Shown one piece after another: positions 14,607-21,734 of a stretch of 64,000 nucleotides of DNA (positions within the stretch are counted from its first letter, which is position 1; every line of letters begins with the position of its first letter). The notes beneath the pieces are model-generated. The model was given only the letters and a program-made list of their open reading frames with translations. It did no database searches and was not told the DNA's origin. The DNA comes from Bacteroidales bacterium (GTDB lineage Bacteria > Bacteroidota > Bacteroidia > Bacteroidales > F082): the NCBI GenBank assembly GCA_016284305.1, contig JAEEON010000043.1, positions 25,109 to 89,108 of the forward strand. Reading direction: 5' to 3'. Position numbers and translations under genes: made by a program.

Positions 14607-17075
14607 TTACAGGTATTTAAGTTCTTTCGTCCCTCTTTTGGAAATTGAACATATTCCATAATTGGGATATTTTTTATACAAAACCTTGTCCGGTTCCTCG
14701 TTCATTAGTTGAGCGTAACATAAGACTTTAGATGAATCAAACACACCGCCAAAGCATTTCGATAACAACTCCATCTTTTCTTGTATAGAAACCAAATCTA
14801 ATTTCCCATATAAATCCACAAGATTTAGCAGACATAAACGGACATCTTGTTTCATATAATCGATTTCACTTTTCAAACTATCTTTTTCTATATGCATGCA
14901 GGCCAGAAGAACATAACACATGCAACTTTGCATCAATTTAATTATTTCTTTGCTAGTGTTTTCTCCACCACATTTTATTGAAAAAACAGTAAAATTGTTA
15001 ATCACTTGTTGCAATTTCCTTTTTGCAACCTGTGATAATTTGGAAAAGAAAGCCTGCTTTTCACTACTTGAATCAGATGAGTGCGAAAAGTCATAGGATT
15101 GCCTTTTGAAATAGCAAACATCCAAGATGGAGAAAACAGAAAGGATGAAGAATTTTACATCGGTTTCATTCAGATAGGGCACATCACTTTTCAATCCTTT
15201 CACCTGATCGTGCCTCAATGAAATCAAGTCAATATACTTTTGGACAAAATAGTCAATCTCCCCAAGCAATTGTTCACTTTCGCTTTTTGTTATTGGCAAA
15301 GATTGTATCGTGTTTTCTCGATTGGCGCTTTCAATTGGATTGGCTTCATCTTCCTCGCCAAATAATTCCTCGTTAATGGCTTGAGTTTTGTTCTTTATCG
15401 CAGCTTCAATACATTCGAAAAGCTTAGAAACCGTAGTGGCATAGGTTCTCTTGCCTTGGGAAGCCAGGTCTTCTTCATCCCAATCGACATAAAGCTTGTC
15501 ATACCTAGTATCATTCTTTTTGGCTACATAATCAGAATTTCCAATAGACGTCCTAACCGAACCACCTTCGTCATCAGCGGCTTCATCAAATAAATCTCCG
15601 ACGAACTCCATAATCTCCAAACCGTCATAATTGCCTCTTTCCACTTTAGAAAGCAGCCTGTTTATCTCCCTGTTTCTTGGAGAGGGTGTAGTCCTGTCTA
15701 AGGCTTCCACGTCGTTAACAATCTGTTTGTTTGAAACCGGCTTATTCTCTTCGTTGAATAGTTGAAAATAGAGTACTTGTTTTATGACTTTCTCATCTAT
15801 TTCAACACTAAGTGGCCTGTTTACCAACTTTATAGATTTTTTGAAAAGATGGTTGCCATTTCTGTCAAAACCTATTAGACCAACGCTGCCTTTCAGTTTA
15901 TTATCCGCGTAGTAAATGGAAATGATTCCATCCCGATAATCAACCGAGTCGATCTTCACCTTAAAAATGCTTTCATTCTTGCTGCCGCTGCTTTTTCTCT
16001 CTATTTCTGTCACCTTCATTTCAAGCGTCTCCCTTTTGGTGAGCCCCAATTCCTTCAGAAAATGTCTGTTAGACGAATATAGTAGCACACAGAACTCCTC
16101 GTTTTTTGCTCTTCCATTCACGCCCAATGCAGCCTCAGTTGCATTTGCGCTTCCTATAATACAATACTCTCCAGACTTTGTTTTAAAATGGAATATCTTG
16201 GCATGTAGGAATGGAGTAAAAGCAAAACCATTATACGACTTGTCGCCACCCCTTTCGGTCATATCAAAATCAATAAATCGGATTCTCTTATCCTTCTTAA
16301 TCTTGTTCGGTGGTAGCTGACATCCTTGTTGCAACAGCACTTCCATCTTTGCATTAGGAGCTTCTTTGAGCAATCCAAGAAGGGCTGAACCGTCAACGTC
16401 AAAATAAGGACTTACAACGGTAACAAGACTTATCTCGTCAAATGGAATCAGGTTAACCATCTGATGAAAAATAGAATCGTTCTCTTCGTTATACAACAGG
16501 GCTGCTGAAAGGCTCTTGTCGATGTCGATAAAACTATGAGGAATGTATTTGACCTTTTGCCTTAACAATGTACTGTTTTCGACAATCTCGTTCTCAACAC
16601 GCCTTCTAACATATCCGTCAACATTCCTGCAATGCCTCAAAATAAACGACCATGCCTCATTTATTAGTGGCATCTGTGTTTGGTCTTCCTCTTTGGCGTA
16701 TAGACCAGAGAACACCTCGTGATTTTTGCCAAGTCCAGGAACTGTCAAATTGCCCGAACCATATAATAACAGCAGGTCTTTCTCTCCAATGAACAAGCTT
16801 AATTTGGGGTGGAAAGCCCCTTGCGAAAGAATGCCTGTCACGGAATACTCTTTACCAACATGATTTACTGAAGGTATTGCAAAATCGATATATTTGTCTA
16901 ACTGTCTTTGATCCATCAGGATATTGAAGCTACATACTTTTTTCTCCTGCAATACTCTCAACACTTGATTGTCAAAGTGTGACAAATCCATCGTGAAACT
17001 TGTAAACACCGCCGAATGGAACTTGTTGGCTGGCAAATCTTGAAATATGTTCCTCTCATTGTTATTCATACTCAT
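14607..17075 (-). CDS. PLD-superfamily (HxK) protein, putative defence effector
   Basis: An 822-aa protein with two phospholipase D-like half-sites: His89-x-Lys91 followed by GSGN (106-109), and His291-x-Lys293 followed by GSAN (308-311). The Asp of the classic HxKxxxxD motif is replaced in both, but the later G-S-x-N of PLD-type nucleases is kept. So this is a nuclease-like PLD variant and probably not a lipase. Residues about 360-820 form a long, mostly helical region without a recognised domain, with an acidic stretch near 500-600. There is no signal peptide. It overlaps the upstream 508-aa gene by 14 bases (8 if the second ATG is used), so the two form one operon. I do not recognise it as a named defence family. 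Confidence 0.65.
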   Translation of the reverse strand: MSMNNNERNIFQDLPANKFHSAVFTSFTMDLSHFDNQVLRVLQEKKVCSFNILMDQRQLDKYIDFAIPSVNHVGKEYSVTGILSQGAFHPKLSLFIGEKDLLLLYGSGNLTVPGLGKNHEVFSGLYAKEEDQTQMPLINEAWSFILRHCRNVDGYVRRRVENEIVENSTLLRQKVKYIPHSFIDIDKSLSAALLYNEENDSIFHQMVNLIPFDEISLVTVVSPYFDVDGSALLGLLKEAPNAKMEVLLQQGCQLPPNKIKKDKRIRFIDFDMTERGGDKSYNGFAFTPFLHAKIFHFKTKSGEYCIIGSANATEAALGVNGRAKNEEFCVLLYSSNRHFLKELGLTKRETLEMKVTEIERKSSGSKNESIFKVKIDSVDYRDGIISIYYADNKLKGSVGLIGFDRNGNHLFKKSIKLVNRPLSVEIDEKVIKQVLYFQLFNEENKPVSNKQIVNDVEALDRTTPSPRNREINRLLSKVERGNYDGLEIMEFVGDLFDEAADDEGGSVRTSIGNSDYVAKKNDTRYDKLYVDWDEEDLASQGKRTYATTVSKLFECIEAAIKNKTQAINEELFGEEDEANPIESANRENTIQSLPITKSESEQLLGEIDYFVQKYIDLISLRHDQVKGLKSDVPYLNETDVKFFILSVFSILDVCYFKRQSYDFSHSSDSSSEKQAFFSKLSQVAKRKLQQVINNFTVFSIKCGGENTSKEIIKLMQSCMCYVLLACMHIEKDSLKSEIDYMKQDVRLCLLNLVDLYGKLDLVSIQEKMELLSKCFGGVFDSSKVLCYAQLMNEEPDKVLYKKYPNYGICSISKRGTKELKYL

Positions 17076-18588
17076 CGATGAATTGTTCTCCGATTTTAGT
17101 TATTTCTCCATCTTTGACATACGACAAATCCTCAAGAAATGCGATGAGTGAATCTGTTCTTGGATTGGTGAACTGAGGCTTCCATATTTCAACCAATACA
17201 ACCATGCCATCCTCCAACAAAAATTTCCGCAAATCCGACTGACCTCGTCCCATCTTTCTGCAAGCAGATGTCGTGTGGTCTGCCATGACAAGCTTGACCA
17301 CATTCCTCACGAACGTCGAAACTTCGTAGTTTAGATTGTTCTCTACATAGCGTTTAATGAAGCCTGTCAAATATCCGAATTGCTGGTTGATTCCATAATC
17401 GCGTTCAAAACCCCGATACGAGCTCTTCATCGCCGTTACTTGATTGTAAAGACACATAAGTATCTCAACAGCCTTACTTGACGCCTCTTCATAATCACCA
17501 ATCCTTGCCGTTGTCACAAGCTCGTCCAACCTTTTGACTATATCCCTGCCATAAACAGGAGCAACTTCAGAAAGCGCATTGTTGGCGAAGCCGGACAAAT
17601 CATATTCCTCTTTCAATATGCTATTTTGACACATGTCCATAAAAGAATCAACTGGACAATAGTTTCGTCTAGAGGCATTGCTAAGAATCATCCAAAAGAC
17701 AGTCTCTATGCAATAATGAAGTGCTTCGCAAAGATAATAATAATGCCAGCCTAGAACCGCCACATTGTTACTTTTTTCGAATTCCATAAACATCGAAGTC
17801 GGGAAACGCTTTACGTCAACACTTTGTTTTAAAGAATCTAACATCAAATAAATGGAATCTCGCCTGAAAGAAGAGCCAGACAGGTCTTTGTTGACAAGTA
17901 TGTCATTAAGCATAGCCCATTCGGGAGATTCTACAATTATCATATCGAGACATATTTCTTCCAAATCTTCAATACTATCTTTGGACAGGCGTCCTTCTCT
18001 AATGCTTGATAAAAATAATTCTCTGGCGTTCTCACTTACGCTTTCAATAAATGCCTCTGCAAGTTTTTCTCCTCGTTCTAACACTTTGAACGAATCCTCA
18101 TATACGTCAACAAGTGCCAAATAAACTAGTGAGCCGAGATAATACTGGCCGAAAGCCCCTGTCGAGTACTTCCAGTACTTATCATGCTCTGGATTAAAAT
18201 CAAAATCGGCACTTGATTTAAGGTCATAACATCCACGTACCACTGAAAAAGCCTTGGCATCTACATGCATTGAACCTACAACTGATTTTGCGCCTCTACC
18301 TTCCATGAGAAAAGCCATTGCAAGTTCTGCTCTTCTTATGAAATTTTGTTGATCTCTCACAGTCCTTTCAAGCCCGTTTTTTCTATACTCTTTGGTGTAC
18401 TCATAAAGGAGCCAGCAATAGAAACTATAATACCTCAACCGTCCAGTCAGATTGGTCAAGCCGGGTAGGAGCAATCCGTAAACTGTAATGGAACTGTTTT
18501 GAATCCCCATGGGGTCACGTCCTCTTTTAAATCCTTCGTTACAGGCCCAAAATAACTTGTTAATATTATTCGTATTATAGATAGGCAT
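17062..18588 (-). CDS. Uncharacterised 508-aa partner of the PLD-like protein
   Basis: I do not recognise this protein. It is 508 aa, soluble and largely alpha-helical, with several Trp/Tyr-rich segments (GLTNLTGRLRYYSFYCWLL near residue 55, HYYYLCEALHYC near 280). Residues about 435-508 (MADHTTSACRKMGRGQSDLR onward) look like a small mixed domain. It is the first gene of the operon, with a promoter about 35 bases upstream, and overlaps the PLD-like gene. Its position in a tRNA-Glu island next to AbiE suggests a sensor or regulatory role for the PLD partner, which is inference only. Confidence 0.55.
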   Translation of the reverse strand: MPIYNTNNINKLFWACNEGFKRGRDPMGIQNSSITVYGLLLPGLTNLTGRLRYYSFYCWLLYEYTKEYRKNGLERTVRDQQNFIRRAELAMAFLMEGRGAKSVVGSMHVDAKAFSVVRGCYDLKSSADFDFNPEHDKYWKYSTGAFGQYYLGSLVYLALVDVYEDSFKVLERGEKLAEAFIESVSENARELFLSSIREGRLSKDSIEDLEEICLDMIIVESPEWAMLNDILVNKDLSGSSFRRDSIYLMLDSLKQSVDVKRFPTSMFMEFEKSNNVAVLGWHYYYLCEALHYCIETVFWMILSNASRRNYCPVDSFMDMCQNSILKEEYDLSGFANNALSEVAPVYGRDIVKRLDELVTTARIGDYEEASSKAVEILMCLYNQVTAMKSSYRGFERDYGINQQFGYLTGFIKRYVENNLNYEVSTFVRNVVKLVMADHTTSACRKMGRGQSDLRKFLLEDGMVVLVEIWKPQFTNPRTDSLIAFLEDLSYVKDGEITKIGEQFIDEYE

Positions 18589-18619
18589 TACATTTCCTAG
18601 TGTCTATTTGTAGTGAATG

Positions 18620-18651
18620 CAAAATTATTCAAAAGGCTGCAATAAAAACAA
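18620..18651 (-). promoter_or_regulatory. Promoter of the 508-aa/PLD operon (TTG-N21-TAATTTTG)
   Basis: On the minus strand TTG (18651-18649) and TAATTTTG (18627-18620) are 21 bases apart, within the normal Bacteroidota range. Confidence 0.6.
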
Positions 18652-19041
18652 GAACGCATAAAAAAATAGAATGCACTTCATTATTTATTTGCACTTATGC
18701 CCCTATGTCCCTATAGCCCCATAGTTAAGGAAGCATCTTATAGCATCACCATCCAACCCTTCCTCCAAGGAGTTCTTTACCCCACAGAAGCTTTAGTCTT
18801 ATGTCTGACAGTGCTTCACCGCAAAATCAAGGATTATCCTTTCCTCATTGACTTTGCGAAAAAAAACTACGAATCCGTGTCAACGCCGTGTCAACCGAAT
18901 CTGTTTTTTTGTACAATTATGATAATCTATCATCAGTCTCAGAAACCGACCTTACTTTTATAATAAATTGGTTTTCAATATATTATAGAAATCCAAGTGA
19001 GCATTATATATTTTATAGTAACGAAAAGTGGTGCAGCTTTA
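18652..19041. other. Gene-less right end of the island
   Basis: About 390 bases of AT-rich DNA with short direct repeats (CCCTAT units near 18700; two CGTGTCAAC units near 18877-18895). An 88-codon open frame at 18697-18963 has no protein-like character. It may be the remains of lost integrase or att-associated sequence. Confidence 0.4.
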
Positions 19042-19101
19042 GAATCCGCTATGGGCTACCAAATCAACCCCTAACTTGTTGAAAATCAGGTTAGGGGTTT
19101 T
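19042..19101 (+). repeat. attR: duplicate of tRNA-Glu 3' end and terminator
   Basis: Sixty bases matching 12613-12672 with two mismatches. The bases to its left (GTGGTGCAGCTTTA) are a degenerate match to the tRNA T arm, so the homology fades at about position 19040. Confidence 0.88.
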
Positions 19102-19121
19102 TAATTCAATCTCTACAGCCC

Positions 19122-19745
19122 TCATGAAGCCTTCCGCCTGCCAAACAGCACGGCTTTCACACGTGAGGATCGCTCGCGCAAGAACATGATGATTCGCCAT
19201 CTGAGGATGGTGGTGTTGGCCGCATTGAAGGCGATAGCGTCCAAGCCGTTATGTTTGGCTAGATAGAGGGAACGTTTGTTGTGAAACGCTTGCGAGATGA
19301 TGGTCACCGAATCCACTTCATAAACCTCTTTTGCTCTTACAATGGATTCAATGGTATGGAACCCTTGCCCGTCAAGAATAAATATGCTGTCAGGCACCCC
19401 TCTGACGACCAACGCCTCGCGCATCGCTTGTGGCTCATCATAATCAGAGCCTTTCTTTGCCCCACTAATGAGGAAGCGGTCAACCTTTCCAGCCTCATAC
19501 AGTGCCACCGCTGCATCAATGCGATGGTTATAGAACGTGTTGGTGCCACCTCTGCGACCCTTGGGGCTGGTTCCAAGTAGCAACCCAACCTCCCTGTGAG
19601 GGATTTCTTCCACATCAGAATACACGCGACCTTTTGAAGCATTGTTCACAGCGAGTTCGCAACCTAAAACAAGTGCAAGCCCTGATAGCATTATCGCCAT
19701 TATAACCCATAGGGCAAGTTTTAGTGTTTTCTTCTTTTTGGCCAT
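19122..19745 (-). CDS. SanA/YdcF family (DUF218) membrane protein
   Basis: A 207-aa protein of the ElyC/SanA/YdcF family. One N-terminal membrane helix (ALWVIMAIMLSGLALVLG) anchors a DUF218 Rossmann-like domain: VGLLLGTSPKGRRGG, the FLISGAKK strand and turn, DEPQAMREALVVRGVP, and TIISQAFHNKRSLYLA. In E. coli SanA influences envelope permeability to vancomycin at high temperature; its reaction is unknown. It is the first chromosomal gene after attR and would be the original neighbour of tRNA-Glu. Confidence 0.85.
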   Translation of the reverse strand: MAKKKKTLKLALWVIMAIMLSGLALVLGCELAVNNASKGRVYSDVEEIPHREVGLLLGTSPKGRRGGTNTFYNHRIDAAVALYEAGKVDRFLISGAKKGSDYDEPQAMREALVVRGVPDSIFILDGQGFHTIESIVRAKEVYEVDSVTIISQAFHNKRSLYLAKHNGLDAIAFNAANTTILRWRIIMFLRERSSRVKAVLFGRRKAS

Positions 19746-19818
19746 TCTTAATATGTATTTGCTTCATAAAACGTTGTTTCCACTTTCATATTATTTATAA
19801 TGACGACTTCATCTAACA

Positions 19819-20859
19819 TCATGGATTGTCGCTTACAATACTAGCCCATTTCATCAGCATAAGAGCCCCGGCTCTTTCGATGCAGTGGCGACTTCCATCC
19901 ATAGTGAACTCCTTGTCAACTTGATCCATCAATACGATCCATTCTTCTATCAGAGGCTTTAACTCTTGTATCGCCTTTTCTGTCTCCTTAACCACTTTCT
20001 TATGCTCTTTCTCGTCATTTGCATCGAAGAAAGTTTCCGGCGTTCGTTCCACGATTTTCCTCAATGACTCATCACAACACCCAAACAACAGTTGTTCGGC
20101 ATTTCTTAAATACACCCCCGTGCCGTCCCATGGCTCATCCGTTACAATATTCAGGATGGTTTGATACATATGCCTTCGGGATCCCGAAATGATACAATAG
20201 TTTGCAGTGGCTGCTGGACCCGCCATACTGCCTCCCCAGTAATTCAACTCAACGATGTTGGAAGAAATTAGCGTTATCTTCTTAAGCATCTTTTCATACA
20301 ATGCCCATTCTTTATAAATGAGTTCTTTAGCCTCTTCACTTTCGCAGTTCATGATGAGTTGGTTGAGCAGCCCGTATTCCTTGCATCTGTCAAAGGTAAA
20401 GCTCGCACTGTTGTTCACGATCATTTCCATCGTGCTCCAGGAACAACCGAGTTCCATTAACCTATCTCCTTCGTTTAAGACAGAATCCGCTTTGGCATTC
20501 TCTGGGATGGTCTCGCTTCCCAATCGGTAAAGATCATAATAGGAGCAAAGCTTTTCACGATACTCGCTCATCCACTTCTCTTCCGTCTTAACCTCCGATG
20601 GGAAACTGTCTGTCCTTACATGCCGATAAAGCGTATCCAAAAGAAGCAGGAGTTCGGACTTCCTTGAAAACGCCTCGTCTGAAGTCCAAAATACCAAACC
20701 ATCATGCATATCATCAGGTGATAAAGACTCAAGGTAAGCATTCTTGTCAATGTTTTCATCCTGCCCCTTGTCGTCGAATTGCCTTTCCGTTTGCAGGGTC
20801 GGTGCACATCCAACTCCAGCAAGCATAAGCATTGTGAGTAAAAAGTGTTGTGTTTTCAT
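19819..20859 (-). CDS. Uncharacterised lipoprotein
   Basis: A 346-aa protein with a lipoprotein-like N-terminus (MKTQHFLLTMLMLAGVGC), giving an exported, membrane-anchored protein. The rest is mainly helical with no recognised domain. Several Glu/Asp-rich helices (EKEHKKVVKETEKAIQELK near residue 280) suggest a helical bundle. The ATG at 20859 is chosen because it gives the signal peptide and lies 35 bases from a TAATTTTG box; an in-frame ATG at 20883 lies too close to that box. I do not recognise the family. Confidence 0.6.
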   Translation of the reverse strand: MKTQHFLLTMLMLAGVGCAPTLQTERQFDDKGQDENIDKNAYLESLSPDDMHDGLVFWTSDEAFSRKSELLLLLDTLYRHVRTDSFPSEVKTEEKWMSEYREKLCSYYDLYRLGSETIPENAKADSVLNEGDRLMELGCSWSTMEMIVNNSASFTFDRCKEYGLLNQLIMNCESEEAKELIYKEWALYEKMLKKITLISSNIVELNYWGGSMAGPAATANYCIISGSRRHMYQTILNIVTDEPWDGTGVYLRNAEQLLFGCCDESLRKIVERTPETFFDANDEKEHKKVVKETEKAIQELKPLIEEWIVLMDQVDKEFTMDGSRHCIERAGALMLMKWASIVSDNP

Positions 20860-20893
20860 AATCTTTACATCATTTAGTGTCATTATTATGATG

Positions 20894-20901
20894 CAAAATT
20901 A
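20894..20901 (-). promoter_or_regulatory. -7 element TAATTTTG for the lipoprotein gene
   Basis: Minus-strand TAATTTTGC immediately downstream of a perfect inverted repeat that covers the upstream promoter half. Confidence 0.55.
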
Positions 20902-20902
20902 T

Positions 20903-20941
20903 AGAGCCCCGAAAATCCAACCAAAGGATTTTCGGGGCTCT
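20903..20941. repeat. Perfect 16-bp inverted repeat (terminator or operator)
   Basis: The arm at 20903-20918 (AGAGCCCCGAAAATCC) pairs perfectly with 20926-20941 around a 7-base loop. It lies 87 bases after the stop of the gene at 21028 and directly before the -7 box of the next gene. There is no T tract on the minus side. Two copies of TGTATGAAAT (20941 and 20961) flank it. Confidence 0.6.
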
Positions 20942-21027
20942 GTATGAAATGGCTTTACCGTGTATGAAATGCCACGCTTAAAGCGAATTCGTAAAAACGA
21001 TGTTTTTTCTATCGAAAGAATAATACG

Positions 21028-21696
21028 TCAAGGACAAGTGGTGAGGGAGTTGCCACAGACCCATTCCTCGTCAATCCAACCTTTGAGCGCGAGGAACTTG
21101 TGACGATATTCCTTCTCGAAATCGTCCAAAGGCTCGCCCCAACACTCGTCCTCGGGAGCCGTATAGACTAACAGACGACGGGTCTTGGGATCGGCATCCA
21201 TGACGTGAAGCGTGATCTCCTTGTAGTCGGTCTTGCAGACAACTTCATCGCTGTCGGGAGCTGCGTAGAAGTTCACCGTCTCGCCACCATAGTTGCGAGT
21301 GGCACAGGAAACCGTGGAGTAGTGGACCGATGGGTTTTCCTGGCCATCGAAAGGATCATGATACTCGGGAGTTTCCTTCGGATCAAGCCACGGACGATCC
21401 ATTTGCTCCAGACACCAATGGGAATTCACCAGCCAATAACCGTTGTGAAGCGGCCATACAGCACAGTCCATCGTATAACCGCCATAGTCCACCACGAGGG
21501 CGAAGTCCAAACGGTTATAGTCTTCAGGCTTCGCAGCAAGATAACGCACCACCACCGTGTCGGTGACCTGTGGAAGTGCATAAGCGTTGACTTTGGCAGC
21601 CATGGCAGCTTCCTCGCTGACAGGCTCCTTGGGTTTGGAGTTGCCACAACCGCATAACAAAGCAGCGATGGCCATCAAAGGAATTAATCTTTTCAT
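21028..21696 (-). CDS. Uncharacterised lipoprotein
   Basis: A 222-aa lipoprotein with a clear signal and lipobox (ALLCGC, Cys17). The mature part is acidic and aromatic, with HNGYWLVNSHWCLEQ and several Cys residues (including WVCGNSLTTC at the end), suggesting disulfides outside the inner membrane. No known domain is recognised. A TATCTTTG promoter lies 22 bases before the ATG, so it is a single-gene unit. Confidence 0.65.
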   Translation of the reverse strand: MKRLIPLMAIAALLCGCGNSKPKEPVSEEAAMAAKVNAYALPQVTDTVVVRYLAAKPEDYNRLDFALVVDYGGYTMDCAVWPLHNGYWLVNSHWCLEQMDRPWLDPKETPEYHDPFDGQENPSVHYSTVSCATRNYGGETVNFYAAPDSDEVVCKTDYKEITLHVMDADPKTRRLLVYTAPEDECWGEPLDDFEKEYRHKFLALKGWIDEEWVCGNSLTTCP

Positions 21697-21717
21697 GAGT
21701 TTCTATTTTTTCGGGCG

Positions 21718-21725
21718 CAAAGATA
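21718..21725 (-). promoter_or_regulatory. -7 element TATCTTTG for the lipoprotein at 21028
   Basis: Minus-strand TATCTTTGC 22 bases before the ATG at 21696. Confidence 0.65.
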
Positions 21726-21734
21726 ACGCTTTTT

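Larger units (their letters stand above)
12613..19101. mobile_element. Integrated defence-type island at tRNA-Glu, no integrase
   Basis: A 6.4-kb block between 60-bp direct repeats derived from the tRNA-Glu 3' end. It is visibly AT-richer than both flanks and carries four minus-strand genes: AbiEii, AbiEi, a PLD-like protein and a 508-aa partner. No recombinase gene lies between the repeats, so it must have been mobilised in trans or has lost its integrase. The whole gene content is of defence or addiction type. Confidence 0.82.

Noticed and set aside
18697..18963. 88-codon open frame at the island's right end
   Set aside because: Composition is irregular, there is no promoter-to-start logic and no recognisable motif; probably chance.
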